A stretch of DNA of 64,000 nt, taken from assembly GCF_037176765.1 (NCBI RefSeq), contig NC_090023.1, forward strand, positions 214,394,506 through 214,458,505, read 5' to 3'. The notes below the pieces were generated by a model that searched no databases, was not told the origin of the DNA, and worked only from the letters and a program-made list of their open reading frames with translations. The position numbers and the translations under genes were made by a program. The stretch is from Anolis sagrei (Eukaryota > Chordata > Lepidosauria > Squamata > Anolidae). This document shows, piece after piece, positions 28,655 through 34,023 of this stretch. Each line of letters begins with the position of its first letter. The first letter of the stretch is position 1.

Positions 28655-28697
<43 letters not shown>

Positions 28698-31600
28698 GCT
28701 CCTTCCACACAGCTGAATAAAATCCCACATTATTTGCTTTCAACTGGGATATATGGCAGTGTAGACTCAGATAACCCAGTTCAAAGCAGAAATTGCGGAT
28801 TATCCACCTTGATGTTCTGGGTTATGTGGCTGTGTGGAAGGGCCCTAATGCCCCTTCCACACTGCCATATAAAATCCAGATTATCTACTTTGAACTGGAA
28901 TATATGGCAGTGTGGACTCAGATAACCCAGTTCAAAGCAGAAAATTGTAGATTATCCACCTTGATGTTCTGGGTTATGTGGCTGTGTAGAAGGGCCCTAA
29001 GGCCTCTTCCACACTGCCATATAAAATCCAGAGTATCTGCTTTGAACTGGATTATATAGCAGCGTAGAGTCATATAACCCAGTTCAAAGCAGATAATGTA
29101 GATTATCTGATTTGATAATCTAGATTAGATGGCAGTATAGAAAGGGCTTAAAATGCAAATCCTATTTACTACAGTAGAATGTACATATAAGACTGCATAG
29201 CAGAATTAATGCAATTTGATACCGCTTTAATTGCCATGGCTCAATGCTACGCAATCCTGGGATTCTTGATTTGGTGAGGCATCAGCCCTCTTTGAAGAGA
29301 AGGTTAAGGCCCTTGTAAAACTACAAATCCCTAGATTCCATAGCAATCAGCCATGGCAGTTAAAGTTGTGTCGAACTGCATTAATTCTATGGTGTAGCTG
29401 CTCCCTAGATAAATTTGTACAAGATCTATAACACCTTCCCTGATCTTGTATAGTAAGTTGCGCTTAATCATCACTAGATGAAAACAAGCTTTGGCAATGA
29501 CCGCTTTGTTTTATATCTCCAGAAGAAAGGCTCTACTCACTTTCTTCTGGAGAATCACACCACACAAAATCCTAATTGTTCAGTCAGTCAACCATTCTTT
29601 TGATACACTGAGAAATCTATTGTCAAAGCTTCATAGCCAACATCACTGGGTTGTTGTAGGTATCTCAGGCTATATGGCCATGTTCTAGAAGCATTCTCTC
29701 CTAACGTTTTGCCTGCATCTATGGCAGGCATCCTCAGAGGTTGTGAGATCTGAGGTTGTTGTAGGTTTTTCGAGCTGTATGGCTAGGTTCTAGAAGCATC
29801 GGGTTGATGTAGCCCGAAAAACCTACAACATCCCACTGAGAAATCTTTAGAATTTTTAGTTTTTGAATTAAAGCCTCGCCATAACAATTCACCATTTACT
29901 CTACGGCAACTATTTTTTTAAAAATGATCTCTTGGTTACTTTATATTCATGACTCAATAGATATCTAAACAATTAATGTGAATGAAGTTTAAACAAAAAT
30001 TCGATACTGTACTTTGCTGAAATCTCTTCATGAACACATTTCAGTGCTTCTCTGATAAAGGCAGGCAAAGGCCTTCTTGGAGTAACACAAGCGTTGGTTT
30101 TTAGATCCTCTGTTTTCTTCAGATCTTTGCCATAATAGTCCTAGGAAAGAAGCAACCGAAATATGAGACATATGTTTTGAGTGCTGACACCATTCAAGGC
30201 TGAACTGAAGACCTATCTCTTACGGCTGGCTAACCCAATCATTAAAACTGTGATTTCAAAATTTACATTTTATTTGTGTTTTAATACATGCATTTGTATG
30301 ATACTGTAATCCTTACTATGTATTTTGATATATTTGGAGTAATGTGTTTTAAGTTTTTTTAATTGTGTCAGAAGCAATTTGAGAACATATTCCAAGTCGC
30401 TTCTGGTGTGAGAGAATTGGCCATCCACAGAAACAATGTCCAAGGGACGTCCAGATGTGTTACCATCCTGCTGGGAGGCTTCTCTCATGTCCCCGCAAGC
30501 TAGAGCTGACAGACGGAAGCTCACCCTATCTTACAGATGCGAACCAGCAAACTTCAGGTCAGCAACCCACCCTTCAGGTCAGCAGTCCAGCCGGCACAAG
30601 GGTTTAACCCATTGCACCACTGTGGCTCCCTGTATATTTTAATGTATGTATTTTATGGTATGAATTTTCTGGTGCTGAGTTTTGACTGTTTTGTATCCTG
30701 TCTCAAGTCATGAGAAGACGTGGGTAACAAACAAAATACTACTACTACTACTACTACTACTACTACAACAACTACTACTACTACTACTAATAATAATAAT
30801 AATAATAATGCATTTATATAGAATGTGCCATTGCAGTCAGTGACACATTTCCCATCACAAGTCATTGCCATTGTGCCACTCAGATTAAACAGGAATGTAT
30901 GATAACAGACAGGTGAGGAAATAAAAGTGGCTCAGTAAATAGGAAGGTTGTTCATTTAGATTTCGGTACACAAGGCACCAAAGAGCTTGGCCAAAACAAG
31001 TCAAAATGGAGCATCTATGAGTATGTTGCAATAGGGTTGCTGCTACACAAGGCCCTTCCACACAGCCATATACCTCAGAATATCAAGGCAGAACATCCCA
31101 CACTATCTGCTTTGAACTGGATTATTTGAGTCCACACTGCCATATATCCCAGTTCAAAGCAGATAATGTGAGATTTTATTCAGCTGTGTGGAAGGGGTCT
31201 AAGAAGTTGGTAAGATACCATTAAGGGTGCATCTATATTAAGGGTAAGCCCCCGGTGGCACAGTGGGTTAATTTTGCTGACCGAATGGTTGCTGGTTCAA
31301 ATCCGGGGAGTGGGGTGAGTTCCTGCTGTTAGCCCCAGCTGCTGCTAACCTAGCAGTTCAAAAACATGCAAATGTGAGTAGATCAATAGGTACCGCTTCA
31401 TGCAGTTATGCCAGCCACATGACCTTGCAGGCATCTATGGACAACGCCGGCTCTTCGGCTTGGAAATGAAGATGAGCACCACCTCCCAGAGTTGGACACG
31501 ACGGGACTTAATGTCAGAGAAAAACCTTTACCTCATTGTAGAATGAATGTAGTTTGATACCACTTGAACTTCTATCTCAATGCTATGAGATCATGAGAAT

Positions 31601-32713
31601 TTTAGTTTGGTGAGGCACCAGCACTCACTGGCAGAGAAAAACTGCAGCTCCCATGAGTCATGGCAGTTAAAGGGCCCTTCCACGCAGCCCTATATCTTAT
31701 CTGGGTGTCAACTCAGATAACCCGGTTTAAAACAGATATTGTGGGATTTTCTGCCTTGATATTCTGGGATATAGGGCTGTGTGGAAGGGCCCAAAGTGAT
31801 GTCAAACTGCATTGATCCTACAATGTGTGGGCAATCTCAGTCTAAATACTGGGCATCCCATAAAGATCTTATTTTGCAATGAATCTCACCTGCACCTCCT
31901 TGTAGATCTTCTCTGCAGCCACTGAAAGGAAATAAAAGGAGTCAGATTTGGGTGTACATTCGCCCAGTAGCCTAAGGCACCAGATTCTGTCTAAATTTTG
32001 GAAGCTGAGCAGGGGTCAGAATTTGGATGTGAGACTGCGAAGGAATATTAGGTGCTGTAATAGACTAGATTTCAGAGGGACTGGCAAAACCACCTCTGAG
32101 TATGCCTTGCCTAAGAAATCCCTATAACAGTGTTTCTCAAGCTTCCTAATACTGCAACCCCTTAATACAGTTCCTCATGTTGTGGTGACCCCCAACCATA
32201 AAATTATTTTAGTTGCTATTTCATAACTATAATTTTGCTACAGTTATGAATTGTAATGTAAATATTGGATATGCAGGATATATTTTCATTCACTGGACCA
32301 AATTTGGCACAAACACCTGATACGTCCACATTTGAATACTGGTGGGGTGGGGGAGGGGATTGATATTGTCATTTGGGGATTGTAGTTGCTGGGATTTATA
32401 GTTAACTTACAATCAAAGAGCATTCTGAATTCCACCAACGATGGAATTGAACCAAACTTGGCACACAGAACTCCCATGACCAACAGAAAATATTGGAAGG
32501 GTTTGGTGGGCATTGACCTGGAGTTCTGGAGTTGTAATTCACCTACATCCAGAGAGCACTGTGCACTCAAACAATGGTGACTTCAGAAGGAAAAGGCAAC
32601 TAATGCCTCCCGCTTACTTTTTTGGACCAGTCTGGGCTTTCTCCAACCTTCGGGATGAACCAAAACAACACAAGGCAGGCTCGGGCTCCTCCTTAACAGA
32701 ACTGACCCGCCAT
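5269..32713 (-). CDS. AS3MT: Arsenite methyltransferase (AS3MT), complete, 11 coding exons
   Basis: S-adenosylmethionine-dependent cytosolic enzyme that methylates trivalent arsenic. Exons on the minus strand: 32713-32707, 31921-31890, 30140-30013, 27702-27552, 23515-23379, 21609-21540, 20669-20588, 13594-13463, 11928-11786, 10848-10714 and 5367-5269. Phases agree at every junction and give 371 residues (human 375). The SAM-binding motif ILDLGSGSGRDC lies at residues 73-84. Cysteines 31, 60, 155 and 205 match human Cys32, 61, 156 and 206, the catalytic/arsenic-binding set. The C-terminus ends in a Cys-rich GCCGSKGCC tail. BORCS7 lies upstream on the same strand, as in mammals. The 7-bp first coding exon is the least certain part; the rest is clear homology. 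Nothing suggests a pseudogene. Confidence 0.95.
5440..5640 (+). mobile_element. L2-like LINE 3' end
   Basis: Carries 'gtaagccgctccgagtcc', then 'ggtacaaataaag' and an (ATT)n tail, the 3' terminus shared with L2-like copies at 26425, 34024 and 62438. Lies in AS3MT intron 10, antisense to the gene. Confidence 0.7.
5765..5856 (-). mobile_element. CR1 LINE 3' end fragment
   Basis: The block 'agagttggaagagacctc' followed by 'gggccatctagcccaaccc' matches the 3' UTR of the long CR1 copy at 14323. Only about 90 bp remain. Confidence 0.75.
5857..7048. other. AS3MT intron 10, no recognised feature
   Basis: A-rich, with a faint suggestion of an old LINE coding remnant around 6000-6500. No family could be assigned. 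Confidence 0.4.
7057..7158. mobile_element. hAT miniature element (CAGGCATGGGC type)
   Basis: Terminal inverted repeats 'caggcatgggcaaac' and 'gtttgcccatgcct' enclose a palindromic interior. It is flanked by perfect 8-bp duplications 'atttatcc' at 7049-7056 and 7159-7166, which fixes the borders and supports the hAT superfamily. Confidence 0.85.
7167..8485. other. AS3MT intron 10, no recognised feature
   Basis: AT-rich intronic sequence with no coding exon, RNA or clear repeat visible. Confidence 0.4.
8486..8828 (+). mobile_element. tRNA-derived SINE, family A
   Basis: Near full length: head 'agtggcacagcaggttaaac', B-box-like 'ggtggttcgaatcc', body 'acatgcaaatgtgagtcg', tail 'tcaaggggaaacctttacc'. 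Confidence 0.9.
8829..10487. other. AS3MT intron 10, no recognised feature
   Basis: No exon or clear repeat was found; a poly-T run lies near 9726-9739. The stretch was searched for the missing AS3MT tail exon, which was instead found at 5269-5367. Confidence 0.45.
10488..10575 (+). mobile_element. LINE 3' tail with (ATT)n microsatellite
   Basis: 'gaggctgagtccccccaggg' followed by 'gaatataaac' and about fourteen ATT units (10530-10572). It resembles the L2-like 3' ends elsewhere in the window. Confidence 0.6.
10714..10848 (-). CDS. AS3MT: AS3MT exon 10
   Basis: Encodes QGEIVNVDEETAAILQNSRF and onward to GCHAGKQK (45 residues), parallel to human EGEIVEVDEETAAILKNSRF. The acceptor is ttaag (an AAG site) and the donor is AAG|gttagt. 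Reading through the donor would stop after Val-Ser. Confidence 0.93.
11276..11620 (+). mobile_element. tRNA-derived SINE, family A
   Basis: Near full length, with head 'ctggtggtgcagcgtg' and tail 'tgtcaggggaaacctttat'. It lies in AS3MT intron 9 about 165 bp from exon 9, antisense to the gene. Confidence 0.88.
11786..11928 (-). CDS. AS3MT: AS3MT exon 9
   Basis: Encodes (G)NCQFVSATFRLFK through GGITGHEKELEFDVNYRFK. The first codon is split with exon 8 (G|GC). The donor is gtacag. Residue 286 is Glu where human has Met287. Confidence 0.96.
12438..12593 (-). mobile_element. Penelope-like terminal fragment
   Basis: Contains the 'ggccatgttccagaagcat' block, a diverged hammerhead-like core (about 12494-12536, complement strand) and the start of the adjoining 3' UTR. 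It abuts the hAT copy at 12594. Fossil fragment. Confidence 0.6.
12594..13162 (-). mobile_element. hAT non-autonomous element, long type
   Basis: Repeated blocks such as 'gaactataaatcccagcaac' and 'ttcagaatgctctttgattg' match copies at 26327, 32128, 46250 and 47955. The right terminus is 'ggttgagaaccactg'; the left end is truncated. Lies in AS3MT intron 8. Confidence 0.8.
13463..13594 (-). CDS. AS3MT: AS3MT exon 8
   Basis: Encodes (G)ECLAGALWWKDLYKIAKEV through NKELESIV. It holds Cys205, equivalent to human Cys206. Acceptor cctttag, donor gtaaga. Confidence 0.96.
13775..13925. mobile_element. Palindromic miniature element (CCTTCCACACAG type)
   Basis: Ends 'cccttccacacag' and 'ctgtgtggaaaggcc' are inverted repeats. 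The interior repeats 'gttcaaagcagat' and its complement. The same family recurs at 28694 (three copies), 31050, 31671 and 42603. Confidence 0.75.
14325..14357 (-). repeat. CR1 terminal octamer repeat
   Basis: About four copies of 'gaatcata' (ATTCTATG on the element's strand), the microsatellite-like 3' end that marks CR1 elements in sauropsids. Confidence 0.92.
14420..17293 (-). CDS. CR1 ORF2: endonuclease plus reverse transcriptase
   Basis: An uninterrupted 957-codon frame starting at an ATG. The apurinic-type endonuclease occupies roughly residues 35-270: TNAQSMGNK, then ITETWWDDSY (catalytic Glu), VVVMGDFNYPDICW (Asp/Asn) and a terminal GASDHVLLQF (Asp-His). Reverse transcriptase follows from about residue 450: SPGPDQLHPRVLKEL, PNNYRPVSLTS, YLDFSKAFDKVPHDLL, SGVPQGSVLGPVLFNIFIND and the catalytic FADDTKLGG. 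A C-terminal region with 'ALVRPHLEYCVQFWAPQFK' follows. ORF2 drives target-primed reverse transcription of the element. No break is visible, so it could be functional; this needs expression data. Confidence 0.97.
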   Translation of the reverse strand: MSGNRQKAKRRAAQTQQGPRTKSTIIPIKQLKGRSQGLTCLYTNAQSMGNKQDELQLLAQHHKYDIIAITETWWDDSYRWNVDIEGYNLFHRNRTKGRGGGVALYVKNSYAAQEIQDSNLGNQLEIIWIRIKGTGTQKDVVVGVYYRPPSQEEDLDEVFCQQLTKQAQKRDVVVMGDFNYPDICWKTNSAKSTRSNKFLACLADNFMVQKVEEATRGLATLDLILTNAEDLIDAVEVVGSLGASDHVLLQFEVQRKAETKTSQTRILDFRRADFQKMKETLSSIPWTQILKDKGATDGWEFLKSEILKAQLQTVPTKRKNRTSAKKPEWMSKELLTVLRHKRDMHKKWKKGEITKEEFKQIANTCREKVRKAKAKNELRLARDIKNNKKGFYSYVSRKRKNKEAIGPLRGEDGAMLTGDREKAELLNAFFASVFSQKESLQPQQDGVDEGLEDIQPQIGKEVVQEYLAALNEFKSPGPDQLHPRVLKELAEVISEPLATIFESSWRTGEVPADWRRANVVPIFKKGKKDDPNNYRPVSLTSIPGKILEKIVKEVVCKHLETNAVIANSQHGFIKNKSCQTNLISFFDRATSWVDAGNAVDVAYLDFSKAFDKVPHDLLARKLVQCGLGKTTVRWICNWLSGRTQRVLTNASSSSWKEVTSGVPQGSVLGPVLFNIFINDLDEGLEGMIIKFADDTKLGGIANSPEDRSRIQNDLDRLERWAKTNKMKFNSDKCKILHFGRKNEMQRYRMGDAWLESSTCEKDLGVLVDNKLNMSQQCDVAAKKANGILACINRSIVSRSKEVMLPLYSALVRPHLEYCVQFWAPQFKRDVDKLESVQRRATKMIKGLENKPYEERLRELGMFSLKKRRLRGDMIAMYKYVRGSHREEGASLFSASLETRTRNNGFKLQERRFHLNIRKNFLTVRAVQQWNSLPRSVVEAPSLEAFKQRLDGHLSGVI
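17344..18606 (-). CDS. CR1 ORF1: zinc-finger/esterase protein with one in-frame TAG
   Basis: Frame of 420 codons plus stop. The N-terminus has CTSC then CPKC (a PHD-like zinc-binding pattern), followed by a likely coiled coil 'MEHRIRQLEDRIKTLKD'. The C-terminal half is an SGNH/GDSL-type esterase: VLVVGDSLLRGTE (nucleophile Ser), IHVGTNDTA, and DGVHLTQVG (Asp/His). This domain is known in CR1 ORF1 proteins. A TAG at 18249-18247 (codon 120) splits the zinc-finger part from the esterase, but the same frame stays open on both sides. An ATG further down could start the esterase part alone. Confidence 0.88.
18690..19202 (-). repeat. CR1 5' UTR monomers (197-bp tandem repeats)
   Basis: The block 'ggaagccccgcctctcaaag' starts at 18691, 18888 and 19085, a 197-bp period. 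There are two full units and a partial third. On the element strand each unit has two GC boxes (GAGGCGGGGC) and a TATA-like TATATAAACC. The layout resembles monomeric LINE promoters. Confidence 0.88.
19467..19618. repeat. Compound microsatellite (TG)n-(TA)n-(CATA)n-(CA)n
   Basis: (TG)n at about 19467-19494, a LINE-tail-like spacer 'ccaaagggggctcagagtgg', (TA)n at 19524-19565, then CATA units and (CA)n to 19618. The same spacer precedes AT-rich repeats at 33450. Confidence 0.9.
19673..20217 (+). mobile_element. L2-like LINE 3' fragment
   Basis: Plus strand carries a decayed C-terminal RT-protein end ('agggccttctcagtggtggc' parallels the L2 copies at 46343 and 62438), then a 3' UTR and a tail of AAATA units near 20190-20217. 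Antisense to AS3MT in intron 7. Confidence 0.75.
20588..20669 (-). CDS. AS3MT: AS3MT exon 7
   Basis: Encodes EGGEMYFSDVYASCDLPED and on to RKHRVLW plus one base of Gly203. Acceptor ttttcag, donor G|gtgagc. It parallels human GGELYFSDVYTSLELPEE. Confidence 0.96.
21145..21528. mobile_element. Penelope-like fold-back fragment
   Basis: Left part (about 21145-21225) is the minus-oriented start of the GIY-YIG region ('cctatatagacttgtccac'). The rest is plus-oriented 3' UTR with a diverged hammerhead-like core near 21401-21440. It ends about 12 bp from the AS3MT exon 6 donor. Fossil. Confidence 0.7.
21540..21609 (-). CDS. AS3MT: AS3MT exon 6
   Basis: Encodes (I)SNCVVNLSPDKGAVLHEA and on to YQMLK, with Cys155 (human Cys156). 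Acceptor gtttag, donor AAAG|gtaaaa, which is a fairly weak donor. Confidence 0.96.
21806..22135 (-). mobile_element. Old CR1 3' fragment
   Basis: 'agagttggaagagaccac' followed by decayed matches to the ORF2 C-terminal and 3' UTR segment of the CR1 at 14323. Much more diverged than that copy. Lies in AS3MT intron 5. Confidence 0.6.
22355..22440 (-). mobile_element. LINE 3' tail fragment
   Basis: 'tatttatttgtttattattc' then 'atatgccgccactcctct' and 'gggctcagagagccttac' read as the 3' terminus of an L2- or CR1-like LINE on the minus strand. Confidence 0.5.
22546..22680 (+). mobile_element. tRNA-derived SINE, family B, 3' part
   Basis: 'gaagcctcccacaaggatgg', 'gtcccctgggcaatgtcc' and 'ctctcacaccagaagtgac' match the body of the family B copies at 23979 and 57731. 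The head is missing. Confidence 0.8.
22681..22965 (+). repeat. (AAT)n-rich microsatellite region
   Basis: Interrupted runs of AAT with several 'agagtaaaataat' spacers, ending in (AAC)n. Probably grown from the tail of the adjacent SINE. Confidence 0.85.
23379..23515 (-). CDS. AS3MT: AS3MT exon 5
   Basis: Encodes VEVAKKHIDYHMNKFGYKKP then NVNFIHGYIEKL and GESYNLV plus two bases of Ile152. Parallels human VEVAEKYLDYHMEKYGF. Acceptor cttcag, donor gtaggt. Confidence 0.96.
23684..23978 (-). mobile_element. tRNA-derived SINE, family A
   Basis: Minus-oriented copy with 'ccaactctgggggttggtgc' and 'ccaaggtcatgtggccagc'. Its head meets the head of the plus-oriented family B SINE at 23979, a head-to-head SINE pair. 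Confidence 0.88.
23979..24228 (+). mobile_element. tRNA-derived SINE, family B
   Basis: A-box-like 'tggtggcacagtgggttaaa', B-box-like 'gcaggttcaaatcc', body 'agctccagctcctcatgcgg', 'gcgtcccctgggcaacgtcc' and an A-rich end. Confidence 0.9.
24229..24828. other. AS3MT intron 4, no recognised feature
   Basis: AT-rich sequence without exon, RNA or clear repeat. A frame at 24454 is open for 83 codons but has no family resemblance. Confidence 0.4.
24829..25074 (-). mobile_element. tRNA-derived SINE, family B
   Basis: Minus-oriented copy with 'cttctctcatgtccctgcac' and a head complement 'aacccattatgccaccacgg'. A short (TG)n lies at its 3' end. Confidence 0.88.
25417..25856. mobile_element. hAT miniature element with target duplication
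   Basis: Inverted termini 'cactggttcccaacct' and 'aggttgggaaccactg'. Flanks 'ttttacaa' (25409-25416) and 'ttctacaa' (25857-25864) are an 8-bp duplication with one mismatch. No transposase frame, so non-autonomous. Confidence 0.85.
25998..26320 (-). mobile_element. tRNA-derived SINE, family C, interrupted
   Basis: The left edge 'ttgttgtgtgccttcaagg' is the BovB-like SINE tail. The right part 'aaaccactatacacattggc' is the tRNA-like head complement. A miniature element (26106-26219) sits inside. Resembles Sauria-type SINEs, from memory. Confidence 0.65.
26106..26219. mobile_element. Palindromic miniature element inside SINE C
   Basis: Inverted segments 'ctacactgtcatataatgc' and 'ttatatggcagtgtag' bracket about 110 bp. 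A relative of the CCTTCCACACAG family lacking its outer ends. Confidence 0.6.
26327..27229 (+). mobile_element. hAT non-autonomous element, long type, nearly complete
   Basis: Starts 'cagtgtttctcaacc' and ends 'ggttgaaaaatgctg', flanked by a perfect 8-bp duplication 'agctagaa' (26319-26326 and 27230-27237). It is interrupted by an L2-like LINE (26425-26630). The best-bounded copy of this family in the window. Confidence 0.9.
26425..26630 (+). mobile_element. L2-like LINE 3' end inside the hAT element
   Basis: 'gtaagcctcatcgagtcc', 'ctagcggggtacaaataaag' and (TAA)n match the 3' terminus of the L2 copy at 62438. Inserted after the hAT copy. Confidence 0.8.
27552..27702 (-). CDS. AS3MT: AS3MT exon 4 (SAM-binding core)
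   Basis: Encodes (K)YYGCGLVVPECLEGCW then ILDLGSGSGRDC and GENGHITGVDMTEAQ. It holds Cys60 and the glycine-rich motif I of class I methyltransferases. Acceptor ccttcag, donor gtaaga. Confidence 0.97.
27978..28389. mobile_element. Tigger/mariner-like miniature element
   Basis: Ends 'cagtcccctagttacaaaca' and 'tgtttgtaacttagggact' are inverted repeats about 410 bp apart. The termini resemble TcMar-Tigger elements. A clear TA duplication was not seen, so class is tentative. Confidence 0.6.
28548..28625 (-). mobile_element. CR1 LINE 3' end fragment
   Basis: 'agagttgtaagaggccac' and 'tctagtccaaccccctgcc' match the CR1 3' UTR. About 80 bp remain. Confidence 0.7.
28657..28693. repeat. (TA)n microsatellite
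   Basis: About 18 TA dinucleotides, directly before the tandem miniature elements at 28694. Confidence 0.95.
28694..29151. mobile_element. Three tandem CCTTCCACACAG-type miniature elements
   Basis: Three ~150-bp units begin at about 28694, 28850 and 28998, each with 'cttccacac' at the left, 'ttcaaagcag' in the middle and the inverted terminus at the right. Head-to-tail copies suggest tandem duplication or repeated insertion. Confidence 0.8.
29185..29402. mobile_element. Palindromic miniature element (GCCATGGC type)
   Basis: Inverted blocks 'gaattaatgcaatttgatac' and 'gtcgaactgcattaattc' with inner 'tgccatggctcaatgc' and its complement. Relatives lie at 31215-31830 and 43383-43440. Confidence 0.7.
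29615..29842 (-). mobile_element. Penelope-like terminal fragment
   Basis: 'ggccatgttctagaagcat', a diverged hammerhead-like core (about 29700-29740, complement) and a second inverted 'gttgtaggtttttcg' block at the right. Fossil fragment in AS3MT intron 3. Confidence 0.6.
30013..30140 (-). CDS. AS3MT: AS3MT exon 3
   Basis: Encodes DYYGKDLKKTEDLKTNACV then RRPLPAFIREALKCVHEE and ISA plus two bases of Lys56. It holds Cys31 (human Cys32). Acceptor cctag, donor AA|gtacag. Confidence 0.95.
30180..30812 (+). mobile_element. L2-like LINE 3' fragment split by a SINE
   Basis: Left half 30180-30360 ('gctgaactgaagacctatc') and right half 30632-30812 (ending in (TAC)n/(TAA)n) are parts of one LINE 3' end separated by the family B SINE at 30361-30631. 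Confidence 0.65.
30361..30631 (-). mobile_element. tRNA-derived SINE, family B
   Basis: Minus-oriented, with 'cttctctcatgtccccgc' and a head complement 'ttaacccattgcaccactg'. A 'cttcaggtcagca' stretch is duplicated within the head region. Confidence 0.88.
31050..31201. mobile_element. CCTTCCACACAG-type miniature element
   Basis: 'aaggcccttccacacagcc' and 'agctgtgtggaaggggtc' are terminal inverted repeats about 150 bp apart. Confidence 0.82.
31246..31541 (+). mobile_element. tRNA-derived SINE, family A
   Basis: Head 'cggtggcacagtgggtta', B-box-like 'gctggttcaaatcc', tail 'taatgtcagagaaaaacc'. Slightly shortened in the head and body. Confidence 0.88.
31671..31791. mobile_element. CCTTCCACACAG-type miniature element
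   Basis: Ends 'gggcccttccacgcagcc' and 'ggctgtgtggaagggccc' form near-perfect terminal inverted repeats. Confidence 0.85.
31890..31921 (-). CDS. AS3MT: AS3MT exon 2 (32 bp)
   Basis: Encodes (V)AAEKIYKEVQ, parallel to the human ..AEIQKDVQ N-terminal stretch. Acceptor cctttcag, donor CAG|gtgaga. Confidence 0.92.
31962..32127 (+). mobile_element. 5S rRNA-derived SINE
   Basis: 'ggaagctgagcaggggtcag' and 'ttggatgtgagactg' are decayed 5S rRNA internal-promoter segments. They are followed by the SINE body 'ggcaaaaccacctctgag'. A second copy lies at 32832. Confidence 0.78.
32128..32580 (+). mobile_element. hAT non-autonomous element, long type, 3'-truncated
   Basis: Starts with the intact terminus 'cagtgtttctcaagc' and stops near 32580 in mid-body, about 125 bp from AS3MT exon 1. 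The right terminus is absent. Confidence 0.8.
32707..32713 (-). CDS. AS3MT: AS3MT exon 1 coding part (7 bp)
   Basis: ATGGCGG followed by a gtcagt donor. Joined to exon 2 it gives MAVAAEKIYKEVQ, one residue shorter than the human N-terminus MAALRDAEIQKDVQ. Chosen because the phase fits exactly, the ATG is in good context and the surroundings are GC-rich. Transcript evidence would confirm it. Confidence 0.7.
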
Positions 32714-32831
32714 GGAACCGCTTTATGATTCATCAGAGGCGTGGCTGTGCCCGGAAGGGGATCTGCTGGGTTTCTGCGGGCGGATCTCTCTCCTTCCACA
32801 TTTTTCATTGCTCCTTCCAGCACTTTGCTCC
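32714..32831 (-). promoter_or_regulatory. Probable AS3MT promoter and 5' UTR
   Basis: GC-rich relative to its surroundings. On the minus strand it has a GC-box-like CCGCCCGC, an ETS-like CCTTCCGG and an AP-1-like TGATGAATCA before the ATG. No TATA box is evident. Site calls are pattern-based. Confidence 0.5.
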
Positions 32832-32960
32832 ACCAGATCCTGCCTGATCTTGAGAACTAAGCAGGAGCAATCATGGTCAGGACTAGGATGGGAGACCGGC
32901 TGTATTTCAGAGGCATATTACCTGGCAAAACCACCTCTGAGTATTCCTATAGTTTCCCTA
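32832..32960 (+). mobile_element. 5S rRNA-derived SINE beside the AS3MT promoter
   Basis: 'gatcctgcctgatcttgag', 'aactaagcaggagcaatc' and 'taggatgggagaccg' follow the 5S rRNA order (A box to C box). The SINE body 'ctggcaaaaccacctctgag' follows. It is not a 5S gene, because the 5' third and 3' end of 5S are missing. Confidence 0.82.
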
Positions 32961-33492
32961 AATCGACAGCTACTTGGGCATATATGCACACTCCACTTCC
33001 AAGCATCTCATTTTCAACCTACATTCCAGCAGAAAGGCTAGAGACAGGGCAGGGTGATAACAATCTCTTATTGTTCCCCAAACAATGGCTTTGAACTCTA
33101 TTCTGCCTGGGTTGTTGTTTTCTGGACTGTATACCCATGTTCCAGAAGCATTATCTCCTGACGTTTCGCCTGCATCTATGGCAGGCATCCTCAGAGGTTA
33201 GGAGTGACTGTTGGAAACTAGGAAAATGGGGTTTTTATATCTGTGGAATGTCCAGGGTGAGAGAAATAACTTTTGTCTATTGGAGGTAGGTGTGAATGTT
33301 GCAATTGGCCACCTTGATTAGCATTGAATGGCCTTGTAGATTCAAGGGGTGGCTTCTTCCTGCCTGGGGGAATCTTTAGTTGGGAGATGATTAGTTGGTC
33401 CTGATTGTTTCTTATTTCTTATTTATTTATTTATTTACTGCATTTATATTCCCAAAGGGGACTCAGAGCAGCTCACAAGATATATATGCATA

Positions 33493-33824
33493 AGGTAAAG
33501 GTAGTCCCCTGACATTAAGTCCAGTCATGTCTGACTCTGGGGTGTGGTGCTCATCTCCATTTCTAAGCCGAAGAGCCAGCGTTGTTGTCCGTAGACACCT
33601 CCAGGGTCATGTGGCCGGCATAACCGCATGGAGCGCCGTTACCTTCCCGCCGGAGCGGTACCTATTGATCTACTCACATTTGCATGTTTTCAAACTTCTA
33701 GGTTGGCAGAAGCTAGGGCTGACAGTGGAAGCTCACGCCGCTCCCCGGAATCGAACCTGCGACCTTTCGATCAACAAGCTCAGCAGCTCAGTGCTTTAAC
33801 CCACTGCGCCACCGGGGGCTCCCA
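33493..33824 (-). mobile_element. tRNA-derived SINE, family A, with target duplication
   Basis: Full-length minus copy flanked by 'atatatatgcata' at 33480-33492 and 33825-33837. Head complement 'ttaacccactgcgccacc', tail 'aggtaaaggtagtcccctg'. Well preserved, so relatively young. Confidence 0.93.
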
Positions 33825-34023
33825 TATATATGCATACAAAATATTATTAGCATAGTACAATATCAGTATTAATTATTACTATATTGTACTATACTGTTAT
33901 ATTGTAATATTATTAGTAATATTACATGTAAAATAAATATATAATTAGAATATCACATTGTTAGTAGTATTATATTGATTTACATTATAATATTTATAAT
34001 ATTATATGTATATACAATATATT

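Larger units (their letters stand above)
31215..31830. mobile_element. GCCATGGC-type miniature element with two nested insertions
   Basis: Outer element fragments ('gtagtttgataccacttg' and 'gatgtcaaactgcattgatc') are split by a family A SINE (31246-31541) and a CCTTCCACACAG-type element (31671-31791). Confidence 0.65.

Noticed and set aside
32832-32900. A 5S rRNA gene
   Set aside because: Only the internal-promoter half of 5S is present and it continues into a SINE body that is shared with the copy at 31962.
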